From NCBI RefSeq assembly GCF_900007165.1, contig NZ_CYGY02000032.1, positions 124,001 through 188,000 on the forward strand: 64,000 nucleotides of DNA. Reading direction: 5' to 3'. A program made the translations under genes and the position numbers. The notes below the pieces were generated by a model, which saw only the letters and a list, made by a program, of their open reading frames with translations, had not been told where the DNA came from and did not search any database. Shown piece after piece: positions 1 through 8,415 of this stretch; within the stretch, counting starts at the first letter, position 1, and each line of letters starts with the position of its first letter. Origin of the DNA: Paraburkholderia piptadeniae (GTDB lineage Bacteria; Pseudomonadota; Gammaproteobacteria; Burkholderiales; Burkholderiaceae).

Positions 1-631
1 CGAACACCCACACGACCGGGCCCGACAAATCGGTGTCGTAAATCGCCTGCGCGCCGTGCGAGTCGGTGATCGCGACGGGCACGTCGAGCCGCTCGATTAG
101 CGTCTGCGGTTCGACATCCTCATGAATGCGCAGCAGGAAATGCGCGCCCATGCCGGAGCGCAGCACTTTCGACGACCACGCGTACGCGGTGCCCGGCGCG
201 CAGAACACATGGCCGATGCCCGCCGCCGCCGCGCTGCGCAGAATCGAGCCGACATTGCCCGCGTCTTGCACGCCATCGAGCACGATGCAGCCTTGCGTCA
301 CGCGATCCGGCAGCGCCTCGTCGAGCTTCTCGACGAGCAGCAGCATGCCCACGCCGTTCACGACATTCGACAGTTGCCCGAAGAGCGTATCGGGCAGCGT
401 GACGATGCGCCGCTCATCGATGCGCGCGACGATGGCCTGCGCTTCGTCGTGGCGCAGCGCGCCTTCCGTGACGACGCACGTCTCGGGCTGCCCCGCGACA
501 TCGAGATAGGCGCCCGCCAGATGAAACCCTTCGAGCAGCGCATGGCCGCTCCTGCGCTGTTGATGCGTCGAGCCGGCCAATGCCTTCAGACGTTTGTAGA
601 GCGGATTGTCCCGCGAGGTAATGGCTTTCAC
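1..631 (-). CDS. TrmH/SpoU-family RNA 2'-O-ribose methyltransferase (partial, C-terminus outside window)
   Basis: The reading frame runs leftward from a GTG at 629-631 and is still open at base 1, so only about 210 residues are present. The start reads V/M-KAITSRDNPLYKRLKAL, the usual opening of the TrmH-type methyltransferase that follows rnhB in Burkholderia. Next comes a substrate-binding region (GHALLEGFHLAG) and the beginning of the SPOUT domain (IVLDGVQDAGNVGSILRSA). SPOUT enzymes transfer methyl from S-adenosylmethionine to ribose 2'-OH in rRNA or tRNA; the exact target cannot be read here. No ATG lies nearby upstream and the ribosome-binding site is weak, so the GTG is inferred from homologous starts. 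It lies 84 bases after rnhB and is probably the last gene of the long minus-strand cluster. Confidence 0.85.
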   Translation of the reverse strand, partial: MKAITSRDNPLYKRLKALAGSTHQQRRSGHALLEGFHLAGAYLDVAGQPETCVVTEGALRHDEAQAIVARIDERRIVTLPDTLFGQLSNVVNGVGMLLLVEKLDEALPDRVTQGCIVLDGVQDAGNVGSILRSAAAAGIGHVFCAPGTAYAWSSKVLRSGMGAHFLLRIHEDVEPQTLIERLDVPVAITDSHGAQAIYDTDLSGPVVWVF

Positions 632-715
632 TGGCAGCGAAGACCGTATCGGTACGATAAGAAAAGCGGTGAAAAGAAAAGCGCCCGAAGGCGCTTGAGT
701 CGTTTCCGTGAGACG

Positions 716-1465
716 TCAGAACGGAGCGCTGTCGTCGGCGATGAGCACGTCGTCGTCTGCGACGGGCGGCACGATTACGACGTTCTCAGGCAAATCGACA
801 GCCATGCCGAGCCGCAGATACGCGTCGCGCACGGGCGCAAACGAGCGCCGGTGATGCTCGCACGGACCATGATCGCGTAGCGCCAGCAGATGCTGCGGCG
901 TGCCGTAGCCCGCGTGCGCGTCGAAGCCGTACATCGGGAACGTCTGATGCAGTTCGAGCAGCATCCGGTCGCGTGTGACCTTCGCGAGAATCGACGCCGC
1001 CGAGATGCACGGCACGAGCGCATCGCCGCTGACGATCGCCTCGCTGCGAATGCTCAGCGTCGGGCAACGGTTGCCGTCGATCTTCGCGAGCGTCGGCGCG
1101 ACGTTCAGCCCTTCGACGGCGCGCTTCATCGCGAGCATCGTCGCGTGCAGGATGTTCAGCGTGTCGATCTCTTCCACCGACGCCGACGCGACGCAATACG
1201 CAAGCGACCGTTCGATGATCTTGTCGTACAGCTCTTCGCGCTTTTTCGCCGTCAGCGCCTTCGAATCGCCGAGTCCACGGATGCGCGGTTTCGTCGGATC
1301 GAGAATGACGGCGGCGGCCACCACGGGGCCCGCGAGCGGACCGCGCCCTGCTTCGTCGACGCCGCAAATGACGTCTTCCGGCGATGAAAAATCGAGGCCG
1401 GCCTGTTTCGCGATCGTCGCAGGCGCCTTGCGGCGCGGCGCGGCCTTGCCCGTCGCGCCCGTCAT
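716..1465 (-). CDS. rnhB: Ribonuclease HII
   Basis: RNase HII cuts the RNA strand of RNA-DNA hybrids and removes single ribonucleotides misincorporated into DNA. The 249-residue product carries the signature CGVDEAGRGPLAGPVVAAAV near residues 34-53, with the first catalytic Asp-Glu pair in DEAGRG. Further acidic residues of the DEDD site follow in KIDGN and in the YGTPQH region. It is longer than E. coli RnhB (198 aa) at both ends, with a basic Ala/Arg-rich N-terminus. The ATG overlaps the stop of lpxB by four bases (ATGA), which indicates translational coupling. The lpxA-lpxB-rnhB order is conserved in many proteobacteria. Confidence 0.96.
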   Translation of the reverse strand: MTGATGKAAPRRKAPATIAKQAGLDFSSPEDVICGVDEAGRGPLAGPVVAAAVILDPTKPRIRGLGDSKALTAKKREELYDKIIERSLAYCVASASVEEIDTLNILHATMLAMKRAVEGLNVAPTLAKIDGNRCPTLSIRSEAIVSGDALVPCISAASILAKVTRDRMLLELHQTFPMYGFDAHAGYGTPQHLLALRDHGPCEHHRRSFAPVRDAYLRLGMAVDLPENVVIVPPVADDDVLIADDSAPF

Positions 1466-2631
1466 GGACGCCCCCGGCGCGCTTCGATGACGCCGACGAC
1501 CGCTTCCGCGGCACGCTGCGCTGTGTTCTGCTTCAGCACGTGATGCATCTCGGTGAAGATTTCCGTCAGCGTGCGCCGGTTTGCATCGTCGCGCAACTGA
1601 GTCAGCGTGGCGTCGGCCAACGCTTCGGGCGTCGCGAAGTGCTGCAGGATTTCGGGCACGACGAAACGCCCGGCCAGAATGTTCGGCAGGCCCACGTACG
1701 GCAAATACCCCTGACGGCGCATGATCTGCCCCGTCAGCCAGGGCACCTTGTACGAAATCACCATCGGCTTCTTCAGCAGCGCCGCTTCCAGCGTGACCGT
1801 GCCGCTTTTCACGAGAATCGCGTCAGCGGCCGTCATCGCAAGCTGAGCGTTGCCGTCCGTCAGCGTCAGCGGCAGCTTCGGGTGCGCGTCGACGAACGGC
1901 TTCAGCAGTTCGCGCAGCGCAGGCGTCGCTGCCGGCATCACGAAGCGCACGCCCGGCTCGCGCTGCAACATCAGTTCCATCGCGTCGAAGAACGTCGGTC
2001 CGATCAGCGAGATTTCCGAGCGGCGGCTGCCCGGCAGCACGGCGATCACTGGGCCGCTTTCGGGCAGCCCGAGCACGCGGCGCGCGCCCGCCATGTCCGG
2101 TTCGAGCGGGATTTCATCGGCGAGCGGATGCCCGACATAGGTCGCCGCGACGCCCGATTTCTCGAGCAGCACCTTTTCGAACGGGAATACGCACAGCATG
2201 TGATCGACGGCCTTGACGATCTTCTTGATCCGGCCGCCGCGCCATGCCCAGATCGACGGACAGACGAAGTGAATGGTCGGAATGCCCGCGTCGCGCAACG
2301 CATGCTCGAGGCCGAAGTTGAAGTCCGGCGCATCGACGCCGATGAACGCCGAAGGCGGCTCCGCCAGCAACTGGCGCTTCAGCTCGTTGCGGATGCCGAG
2401 AATCTCGGGAATATGCTTCAGCGCTTCGACGTAGCCGCGCACCGACAGCTTTTCCATCGGAAAGTGCGCGTCGAAGCCCTTCGCGGTCATGCGCGGGCCG
2501 CCGATGCCGAAGTACTGCGTCCCTTGCGGCAGACGGGCCGCGAGCCCGTCCAGCAGCGACGCCGCAAGCAGGTCGCCCGACGGCTCGCCGGCCACCAATG
2601 CGAGCCGCAGCGGACTGGTAGGCAACGGCAT
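1462..2631 (-). CDS. lpxB: Lipid-A-disaccharide synthase
   Basis: LpxB is a family GT19 glycosyltransferase that joins UDP-2,3-diacylglucosamine and 2,3-diacylglucosamine-1-phosphate into the lipid A disaccharide on the inner face of the inner membrane. The 389-residue protein begins LRLALVAGEPSGDLLAASLL, the N-terminal glycine-rich motif of the family. It contains YFGIGGPRM, the SIWAWR segment and the donor-binding region VIAVLPGSRRSEI. Length matches the family (about 380-390). It starts three bases after lpxA ends and overlaps rnhB by four bases, so lpxA-lpxB-rnhB are almost certainly co-transcribed. Confidence 0.97.
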   Translation of the reverse strand: MPLPTSPLRLALVAGEPSGDLLAASLLDGLAARLPQGTQYFGIGGPRMTAKGFDAHFPMEKLSVRGYVEALKHIPEILGIRNELKRQLLAEPPSAFIGVDAPDFNFGLEHALRDAGIPTIHFVCPSIWAWRGGRIKKIVKAVDHMLCVFPFEKVLLEKSGVAATYVGHPLADEIPLEPDMAGARRVLGLPESGPVIAVLPGSRRSEISLIGPTFFDAMELMLQREPGVRFVMPAATPALRELLKPFVDAHPKLPLTLTDGNAQLAMTAADAILVKSGTVTLEAALLKKPMVISYKVPWLTGQIMRRQGYLPYVGLPNILAGRFVVPEILQHFATPEALADATLTQLRDDANRRTLTEIFTEMHHVLKQNTAQRAAEAVVGVIEARRGRP

Positions 2632-2634
2632 CGG

Positions 2635-3423
2635 TTAGCGGATGATGCCGCGCTGCGACTGCTCGACGAATTCGACGAGCGCGCTCACGGGCTCGTCGCC
2701 GTCGCCGCCCGCCGTCGCGAGTTCGCGCAATTGCACCTTCGCTTCTTCGAGCGACAGGCTGTTCTTGTACAGCAGCCGATAGGCCGAGCGCAGCGCCGAA
2801 ATGGCGTCCGCCGAGAAGCCGCGGCGGCGCAGCCCTTCGACGTTGATGCCGTGCGGCTCGGCCTTGTTGCCCGCTGCGATCACGAACGGCGGGATGTCCT
2901 GCACGAGCGCTGACGCGCCGCCCAGCATCGAATGCGCGCCGATGCGCACGAACTGGTGCACGCCCGACATGCCGCCGACAATCGCGTAATCGCCGATGAT
3001 CACGTGGCCCGCCATCTGCGCATTGCTCGACAGGATCACGTTGCTGCCGATCTGGCAGTCGTGGCCGATATGCACGTAGGCCATGATCCAGTTGTCGTCG
3101 CCGAGCGTCGTGATGCCCTGGTCCTGCACGGTGCCCGTGTGGATCGTCGTGAATTCGCGGATCGTGTTGCGGTTGCCGATCACGAGCTTCGTGGGCTCGT
3201 CCCTGTACTTCATGTCCTGCGGCCGGCCGCCGACCGATGCGTAATGGCCGATGCGGTTGTCTTCGCCGATCGTCGTATGTCCTTCGATCACGCTGTGCGA
3301 ACCGACCGTGGTGCGCGCACCGATCGTGACGTTCGCGCCGACGATTGCGTACGGTCCGATCTCGACCGATTCGTCGAGCTGCGCGCCCGATTCGATGATC
3401 GCAGTAGGATGAATCCTGCTCAT
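2635..3423 (-). CDS. lpxA: Acyl-ACP--UDP-N-acetylglucosamine O-acyltransferase
   Basis: LpxA performs the first committed step of lipid A synthesis, moving a 3-hydroxyacyl chain from acyl carrier protein to UDP-GlcNAc. The product has left-handed beta-helix hexapeptide repeats through most of its length (for example IGPYAIVGANVTIGA and VILSSNAQMAGHVIIGDYA) and the catalytic His region (IHTGTVQDQG). The start chosen is the ATG at 3421-3423 giving MSRIHPTAIIESGA and 262 residues, the normal size. The frame is open 21 codons further upstream, but that extension is unlike the family. It lies 204 bases after fabZ in the same direction. Confidence 0.96.
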   Translation of the reverse strand: MSRIHPTAIIESGAQLDESVEIGPYAIVGANVTIGARTTVGSHSVIEGHTTIGEDNRIGHYASVGGRPQDMKYRDEPTKLVIGNRNTIREFTTIHTGTVQDQGITTLGDDNWIMAYVHIGHDCQIGSNVILSSNAQMAGHVIIGDYAIVGGMSGVHQFVRIGAHSMLGGASALVQDIPPFVIAAGNKAEPHGINVEGLRRRGFSADAISALRSAYRLLYKNSLSLEEAKVQLRELATAGGDGDEPVSALVEFVEQSQRGIIR

Positions 3424-3570
3424 GCGCCCTCGCTGTATTTCCCGCTGTATTTCAGTTACACGGCGCGGATGACGCTGCTGCGCCATCCAGCGCGTTCAAG
3501 CCGTCACGATGCAATCCATCTTGTGACAGCCCGAGGTTTCGATCGTTCTGCCGCCGGCGTTACGGGACGT

Positions 3571-3590
3571 GACGGGGCATGAGCCCCGTC
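3571..3590. other. Perfect 8-bp hairpin between fabZ and lpxA
   Basis: GACGGGGC and GCCCCGTC are separated by the tetraloop ATGA. No T-tract follows on either strand, so this does not look like a rho-independent terminator. It may be an mRNA processing or stability element inside the lpx operon transcript, or chance in GC-rich DNA. Confidence 0.35.
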
Positions 3591-3627
3591 CGTCCGCTGT
3601 CCGCCCGTCACGGCCAGTTGCTTTCCG

Positions 3628-4089
3628 TCACTCGCTGTCCGTCTGGCGCACGGCGCACATCAGATCGGCTTCGGCCGCCACCTGGCCGTCCACTTCGGCG
3701 CGCGCCTTGAACTTCCAGATGCCGCGCATATGACGCTCGAACGTGGCGTTCAGGATCAGCTGGTCGCCCGGTTCGACGACGCGCTTGAAGCGCGCGTTGT
3801 CAATGCCGACGAACAGGTACAGCGTGTTGTCGGGATCATGTGGCTCTTCCGAGAACGTCAGGAGCGCAGCCGTCTGCGCGAGCGCTTCCAGAATCAGCAC
3901 GCCCGGCATCACGGGGCGCTTCGGGAAGTGGCCCATGAAGAACGGTTCGTTGACCGTCACGTTCTTCAGCGCCTTGATGCTCTTGTGCGGCTCGAGTTCG
4001 AGCACCCGATCGACGAGGAGGATCGGATAGCGATGCGGCAGCAGCGTGAGGATCTTGTGAATGTCGAGATTGATTTTTTCGGTGCTCAT
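3628..4089 (-). CDS. fabZ: 3-hydroxyacyl-[acyl-carrier-protein] dehydratase FabZ
   Basis: FabZ dehydrates 3-hydroxyacyl-ACP in fatty acid elongation and competes with LpxA for 3-hydroxymyristoyl-ACP, which is why the genes cluster. The hotdog fold is recognisable: LPHRYPILLVDRVLEL, then the catalytic His in FFMGHFPKRPVMPGV, then the Glu helix LILEALAQTAALL. The ATG at 4087-4089 (MSTEKINLDIHK, 153 aa) matches the usual Burkholderia start; a GTG five codons upstream is the alternative. It sits between lpxD (151 bases upstream) and lpxA. Confidence 0.96.
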   Translation of the reverse strand: MSTEKINLDIHKILTLLPHRYPILLVDRVLELEPHKSIKALKNVTVNEPFFMGHFPKRPVMPGVLILEALAQTAALLTFSEEPHDPDNTLYLFVGIDNARFKRVVEPGDQLILNATFERHMRGIWKFKARAEVDGQVAAEADLMCAVRQTDSE

Positions 4090-4240
4090 GGTGTTTCTGC
4101 TCACGCATTGGTTGCGCGATGATGACTGCGAATGCTGGGTGCTGGCGCATGGAAGACGAACCGCGCCCTGCCGCCCGTTCCTGTGCCGGTCGCGCGCCGC
4201 CTGTCGGCCGCGCGCGCCGGCGCTTCCCGCCGGCCGGCGC

Positions 4241-5317
4241 TTACGCCTTGTCTCCGGAGGCGCTGGCGACGGCGGCTTCGAGTGCCTTGATACGGTCTCG
4301 CAGCTTGTCGAGATTGCGCATCAACGCGGCGCTTTTGTTCCAGTCGGCGTGATTCACGGCCGGGAACGCGCTCGTGTACATGCCGGGTTTCAACAGCGAC
4401 TTCGACACGCCCGACTGGGCCGTGACGATCACGTAGTCGGCCAGGGTGACGTGGCCGGCAATGCCGACCGCGCCGCCGATCATGCAGTGACGGCCGATCG
4501 TCGTGCTGCCAGCGACGCCTGCGCAACCCGCGATCACCGTATAGGCGCCGATCTTGCAGTTATGGCCGATCTGCACGAGGTTGTCGATTTTCACGCATTC
4601 TTCGATCACGGTATCGGCCATTGCGCCGCGGTCGATCGTCGTATTTGCGCCGATTTCGACGTCGGGCCCGATCGATACGCCGCCGACTTGCGGAATCTTC
4701 ACCCAGCTGCCCGTACGGGCGTCGCCTTCGCCGACGAAGTCCGGTGCAAAGCCGAAGCCGTCCGAGCCGATCACGGCGCCTGCATGAATGATCACGCGCT
4801 CGCCGACAGTGCAGCCGTGATAGACGGCGACGTTCGGGTACAGATGCGAGCCTGCGCCGATTTTCGTGCCGCGCCCGATGAACACATTCGCGTCGAGCCG
4901 CACGTTATCGCCGATCACGACGCCCGCTTCGACCGTCACGTTCGGGCCGATCACGGCGCTCGCGGCGATCTGCGCGGAGGGGTCGATGGCCGCGCTGGCG
5001 TGCGCGCCCGGCTGCACCTTTGGCGCGGCCATGTCGATGAAGGCCTGCGCGAGACGCGCGAAATAAGCGTAGGGATTCGGCGTGACGATGAAGTTACGGC
5101 CGTCGCGCGAAGCGAGCTTCGCGAGATCAGCCGCGTTGATCAGTACCGCGCCCGCGCGCGTCGTTTCGACCTGCGCCAGATACTTCGGGTTGGCGAGGAA
5201 CGCCAGTTGATCCGGGCCAGCCTGGTCGAGCGGCGCCAGATTGCCGACGCGGTGCGCGCGATCGCCGACGACTTCGCCGCCAAACCGCTGCACGATCTCC
5301 TCGAGCGTGAATGCCAT
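4241..5317 (-). CDS. lpxD: UDP-3-O-(3-hydroxyacyl)glucosamine N-acyltransferase
   Basis: LpxD adds the second 3-hydroxyacyl chain, at the 2-amino position, in lipid A synthesis. The 358-residue protein has the N-terminal uridine-binding domain (MAFTLEEIVQRFGGEVVGD), then a long hexapeptide-repeat beta helix containing the catalytic His region (AVYHGCTVGERVIIHAGAVI), and a C-terminal helix (RNLDKLRDRIKALEAAV). The ATG at 5315-5317 is preceded by a good ribosome-binding site, GGAG, eight bases away; an upstream in-frame extension of 13 codons is rejected. The gene follows ompH by 127 bases, the usual bamA-ompH-lpxD-fabZ-lpxA order. Confidence 0.97.
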   Translation of the reverse strand: MAFTLEEIVQRFGGEVVGDRAHRVGNLAPLDQAGPDQLAFLANPKYLAQVETTRAGAVLINAADLAKLASRDGRNFIVTPNPYAYFARLAQAFIDMAAPKVQPGAHASAAIDPSAQIAASAVIGPNVTVEAGVVIGDNVRLDANVFIGRGTKIGAGSHLYPNVAVYHGCTVGERVIIHAGAVIGSDGFGFAPDFVGEGDARTGSWVKIPQVGGVSIGPDVEIGANTTIDRGAMADTVIEECVKIDNLVQIGHNCKIGAYTVIAGCAGVAGSTTIGRHCMIGGAVGIAGHVTLADYVIVTAQSGVSKSLLKPGMYTSAFPAVNHADWNKSAALMRNLDKLRDRIKALEAAVASASGDKA

Positions 5318-5444
5318 GCGTGTACTGCTCCTGCTGTTCAGTTGCCTGCCTTGCACGCGAACCGCGCGCCGGTAGTGTTTCGCGGGACGGTCTTACGCCG
5401 CGTTTTCACCGCGTTCGCGCTGTGCTTATGCGCCCCTGCGCTTA

Positions 5445-5996
5445 TCAGTTGCCGCTGCCGCCGTTGCCCGCCGATGCCAGCGCCTTCAGCACCTGGTCGG
5501 TGATATCGATGCGCGGGCTGACGTAGACCGCTTCCTGCACGATCAGGTCGTAGTGCTGCTGCTCGGCGATCTGCTTGATCACCTTGTTCGCGCGGTCGAG
5601 CACGGCTGCAAGCTCTTCGTTGCGGCGCTGGTTCAGGTCTTCGCGGAACTCGCGCTGCTTGCGCTGGAAGTCCGTGTCGAGCTGCGACAGGTCGCGCTGC
5701 TTCTGCGCGCGATCGACGGGCGACATCGACGCGCCGTTCTTGTCGAGCGAGTCGGACATCGACTTGAGACGCTGCGCCATGTCCTGCAGATCCTTGTCGC
5801 GCTTCGCGAACTCCGCTTCCAGCTTGGTCTGCGCCGCCTTCGCCGCCGACGACTCACGCAGGATGCGATCCGAATTCACCGCGGCGATCCGCGCTTCCTG
5901 CGCCTGCGCGGCATTCGCCCCGCCTACGCCGAGCGTCATGGCCAGGGCCATTGCGCACGCCACACGTTTCGAAAACATACCAGTTAGCAAAGTCAT
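5445..5996 (-). CDS. ompH: Periplasmic OmpH/Skp-family chaperone
   Basis: Skp/OmpH holds unfolded outer-membrane proteins in the periplasm on their way to the BAM complex. The product has a signal peptide (hydrophobic run around ACAMALAMTLGVGGANAAQA) followed by a mostly helical, charged region typical of the Skp tentacles (KLEAEFAKRDKDLQDMAQRL and LDTDFQRKQREFREDLNQRR). Two starts are possible: ATG at 5994-5996 (MTLLTGMFSKRV, 183 aa) and ATG at 5976-5978 (MFSKRV, 177 aa). GAGAGG directly abuts the first, which is too close for a classic Shine-Dalgarno, so the true start is uncertain. It lies between bamA and lpxD. Confidence 0.93.
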   Translation of the reverse strand: MTLLTGMFSKRVACAMALAMTLGVGGANAAQAQEARIAAVNSDRILRESSAAKAAQTKLEAEFAKRDKDLQDMAQRLKSMSDSLDKNGASMSPVDRAQKQRDLSQLDTDFQRKQREFREDLNQRRNEELAAVLDRANKVIKQIAEQQHYDLIVQEAVYVSPRIDITDQVLKALASAGNGGSGN

Positions 5997-6037
5997 CCTC
6001 TCGATGCTGTAAGGGGTTCCGGTTCTCGAGCGCGCGA

Positions 6038-8350
6038 TCAGAACGCCGTCCCGATCTGGAACTGGAACTTCTGATACTGGTCGCCCGCGTGTTTCTGCAA
6101 CGGGAAGCCCAACGACAGCTTGAGCGGCCCGATCGGCGAAATCCACGCGAGACCGACACCGTAACCGTAGCGCAAGCCGTTCGAACCGACCGTCGTATTG
6201 CCGCCCTGACGCGAATCGCCCCACACGTTACCGGCGTCGAGGAACGTGAACACCCGCAGCGTACGGTCATAGCCCGTGCCCGGCAGCGGGAACGTGAGTT
6301 CGACGTTGGTCACGAACATCTTGTTGCCGCCGATCGGGTCATGCGTAACCGTGTCGCGCGGACCCAGAGAGCTCGGTTCATAGCCGCGGACCGAGCCGAT
6401 ACCGCCCGCGTAGTAGTTCTTGAAGATCGGGTACGGGTTGCCGATGCCGTTGCCGTAGCCGCCCTGGATGTTGAAACCCAGCACGAAGCCGCGAGCAAAC
6501 GAATAATAGTACTGCGCCTGCAAGTCGGCCTTGTAATACTCGGTGCCGCCGATCGGCGTGCCGTATTCGGCATTCGCCTGCGTGAAGTAGCCGCGGCTCG
6601 GCACCAGCGCGCTGTCACGCGCGTCGCGCGACCAGCCGACCGTCAACGGCACGTTGTTCGACACGCGGCCGAAGTCCTGCACGTAGTTCTTGTAGGCCTG
6701 CGGCGTATTTGCGTCGACGTCCAGCGTGTTCTGCTCGAAGCCCGCGCCGAAGTACACCGTATCCACTTCCGAGAACGGGATGCCGAACTTCAGGTCGCCG
6801 CCCATCGTGACGATGCGGAAGCTCGAATCGGTCGAGTAGTACAGCGGCTCGTACGTGCGGTAGTAGACGTCGGTAATGCGCTTGATGCCGTCGACCGTGA
6901 AGTACGGGTCGACCTGCGAGACCGTCAGCGTACGGTACGTCTTCGCGGTGTTCACGTTCACCGAAAGGCTCGTGCCCGAACCGAACACGTTGTCCTGCGA
7001 CACGCCCGCCGACAGCACCACCTTGTCCGTCGACGAAAAACCCGCGCCCAGCGTGATCGCGCCCGTCGGCTTTTCGGCGACCTTCACGTCGACGTCCACC
7101 TGGTCCGGCGTGCCTTCGACGGGCACCGTCGTCACGTCGACATCCGTGAAGTAGCCGAGACGGTTGATGCGGTCCTTCGACAGCGCGAGGCGGTTCGAAT
7201 CGAACCACGAGCTTTCGAGCTGGCGCATCTCGCGGCGCACCACTTCGTCGCGCGTGCGCGTGTTGCCGTTCACGTTGATACGGCGCACGTACACACGGCG
7301 GCTCGGATCGACCTGCAGCGTCAGGTCGACCTTGTGATGCTCCTGGTCGATTTGCGGCAGCGCGTTCACGGTCGCGAACGCGTAGCCGTATTCGCCGAGC
7401 TTGTCGACGATCGACTTCGTCGTGGCCTGCAGCTTTTCCGCCGAGAAACGGTCGCCCGGCTTGATCTTGATCAGCTTGTTCAGTTCGGCTTCGCGGTCGA
7501 GCAGATTGCCCGCGAGCTTGATGCTGTTGATCGTGTACGGCTCGCCTTCGTGCAGCGTCACCGTCAGATACATGTCCTTCTTGTCCGGCGTGATCGACAC
7601 CTGGGTCGACTCGATGTTGAACTCGAGGTAGCCGCGGTTCAAGTAATACGAGCGGACGTTCTCGAGGTCGCCGGTGAGCTTTTCCTTCGAATACAGATCG
7701 TTCTTCGTGTACCAGGAGAACCAGTTCGGCGTGGACAGCTGCATTTCGTCGCGCAGCGTGCCCGTGCTGAACGCCTTGTTGCCGATGAAGTTGATCTGGC
7801 GGATCTTCGCGCTGGGACCTTCGATCACGGCGAACAGGACCGCAACACGGTTGCGATCGATCGGCGTGATCGTAGTCGTGACTTCGGCGGCGTAGAAGCC
7901 GCGCGTCAGATACTGGCGCTTCAGTTCCTGCTCGGCCTTGTCGACGAGTGCCTTGTCGTAATACCGGCCCTGCGACAGACCGACCGCGCGCAGCGCCTTG
8001 ACCAGGTTGTCCTTCTCAAATTCATGCAGGCCGGAGAAATCAATCGTGCCGATGGCGGGACGCTCCAGCACCTGCACCACCACGACGTCGCCTTCCGTGG
8101 CGATCTTCACGTCGTTGAAGAAGCCCGTCGCGTACAGCGCGCGGATGGCTTCGGAAGCCTTTTCGTCGGAAAACGTATCGCCTTGCTTGATGGGGAGATA
8201 GGAGAACACCGTGCCGGGTTCTACCCGTTGCAGCCCTTCGATCCGAATGTCTTTCACCACGAAGGGTGTCGTCGCATGAGCTACCAGCCCATGCGCGGCG
8301 AATGCCGCGGCTACAACCGTCTTTGGAACAAAGCGATGAGGTTTAAACAA
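6038..8350 (-). CDS. bamA: Outer membrane protein assembly factor BamA (Omp85)
   Basis: BamA is the essential outer-membrane channel that folds and inserts beta-barrel proteins. The 770-residue precursor has an N-terminal signal sequence (PKTVVAAAFAAHGLVAHA), five POTRA domains from about residue 28 to 350 (opening PFVVKDIRIEGLQRVEPGTV), and a 16-stranded barrel with the conserved VRGYEPSSLGPRD loop-6 region. It ends in the aromatic signature QFQIGTAF. The start codon is TTG at 8348-8350 with GGAAG just upstream; I see no closer ATG. It follows rseP by 65 bases and precedes ompH by 41. Confidence 0.97.
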   Translation of the reverse strand: MFKPHRFVPKTVVAAAFAAHGLVAHATTPFVVKDIRIEGLQRVEPGTVFSYLPIKQGDTFSDEKASEAIRALYATGFFNDVKIATEGDVVVVQVLERPAIGTIDFSGLHEFEKDNLVKALRAVGLSQGRYYDKALVDKAEQELKRQYLTRGFYAAEVTTTITPIDRNRVAVLFAVIEGPSAKIRQINFIGNKAFSTGTLRDEMQLSTPNWFSWYTKNDLYSKEKLTGDLENVRSYYLNRGYLEFNIESTQVSITPDKKDMYLTVTLHEGEPYTINSIKLAGNLLDREAELNKLIKIKPGDRFSAEKLQATTKSIVDKLGEYGYAFATVNALPQIDQEHHKVDLTLQVDPSRRVYVRRINVNGNTRTRDEVVRREMRQLESSWFDSNRLALSKDRINRLGYFTDVDVTTVPVEGTPDQVDVDVKVAEKPTGAITLGAGFSSTDKVVLSAGVSQDNVFGSGTSLSVNVNTAKTYRTLTVSQVDPYFTVDGIKRITDVYYRTYEPLYYSTDSSFRIVTMGGDLKFGIPFSEVDTVYFGAGFEQNTLDVDANTPQAYKNYVQDFGRVSNNVPLTVGWSRDARDSALVPSRGYFTQANAEYGTPIGGTEYYKADLQAQYYYSFARGFVLGFNIQGGYGNGIGNPYPIFKNYYAGGIGSVRGYEPSSLGPRDTVTHDPIGGNKMFVTNVELTFPLPGTGYDRTLRVFTFLDAGNVWGDSRQGGNTTVGSNGLRYGYGVGLAWISPIGPLKLSLGFPLQKHAGDQYQKFQFQIGTAF

Positions 8351-8415
8351 CGTGCTTCCCCAGTGTGTATAGCTGCATCAGGTCAGGCGGGCGCCATCGT
8401 ACGCCGCCAGACACT

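Noticed and set aside
2801..5066. Plus-strand frames opposite lpxA and lpxD with many His/Asp/Arg
   Set aside because: They mirror the hexapeptide repeats of LpxA/LpxD on the opposite strand and have no independent support.
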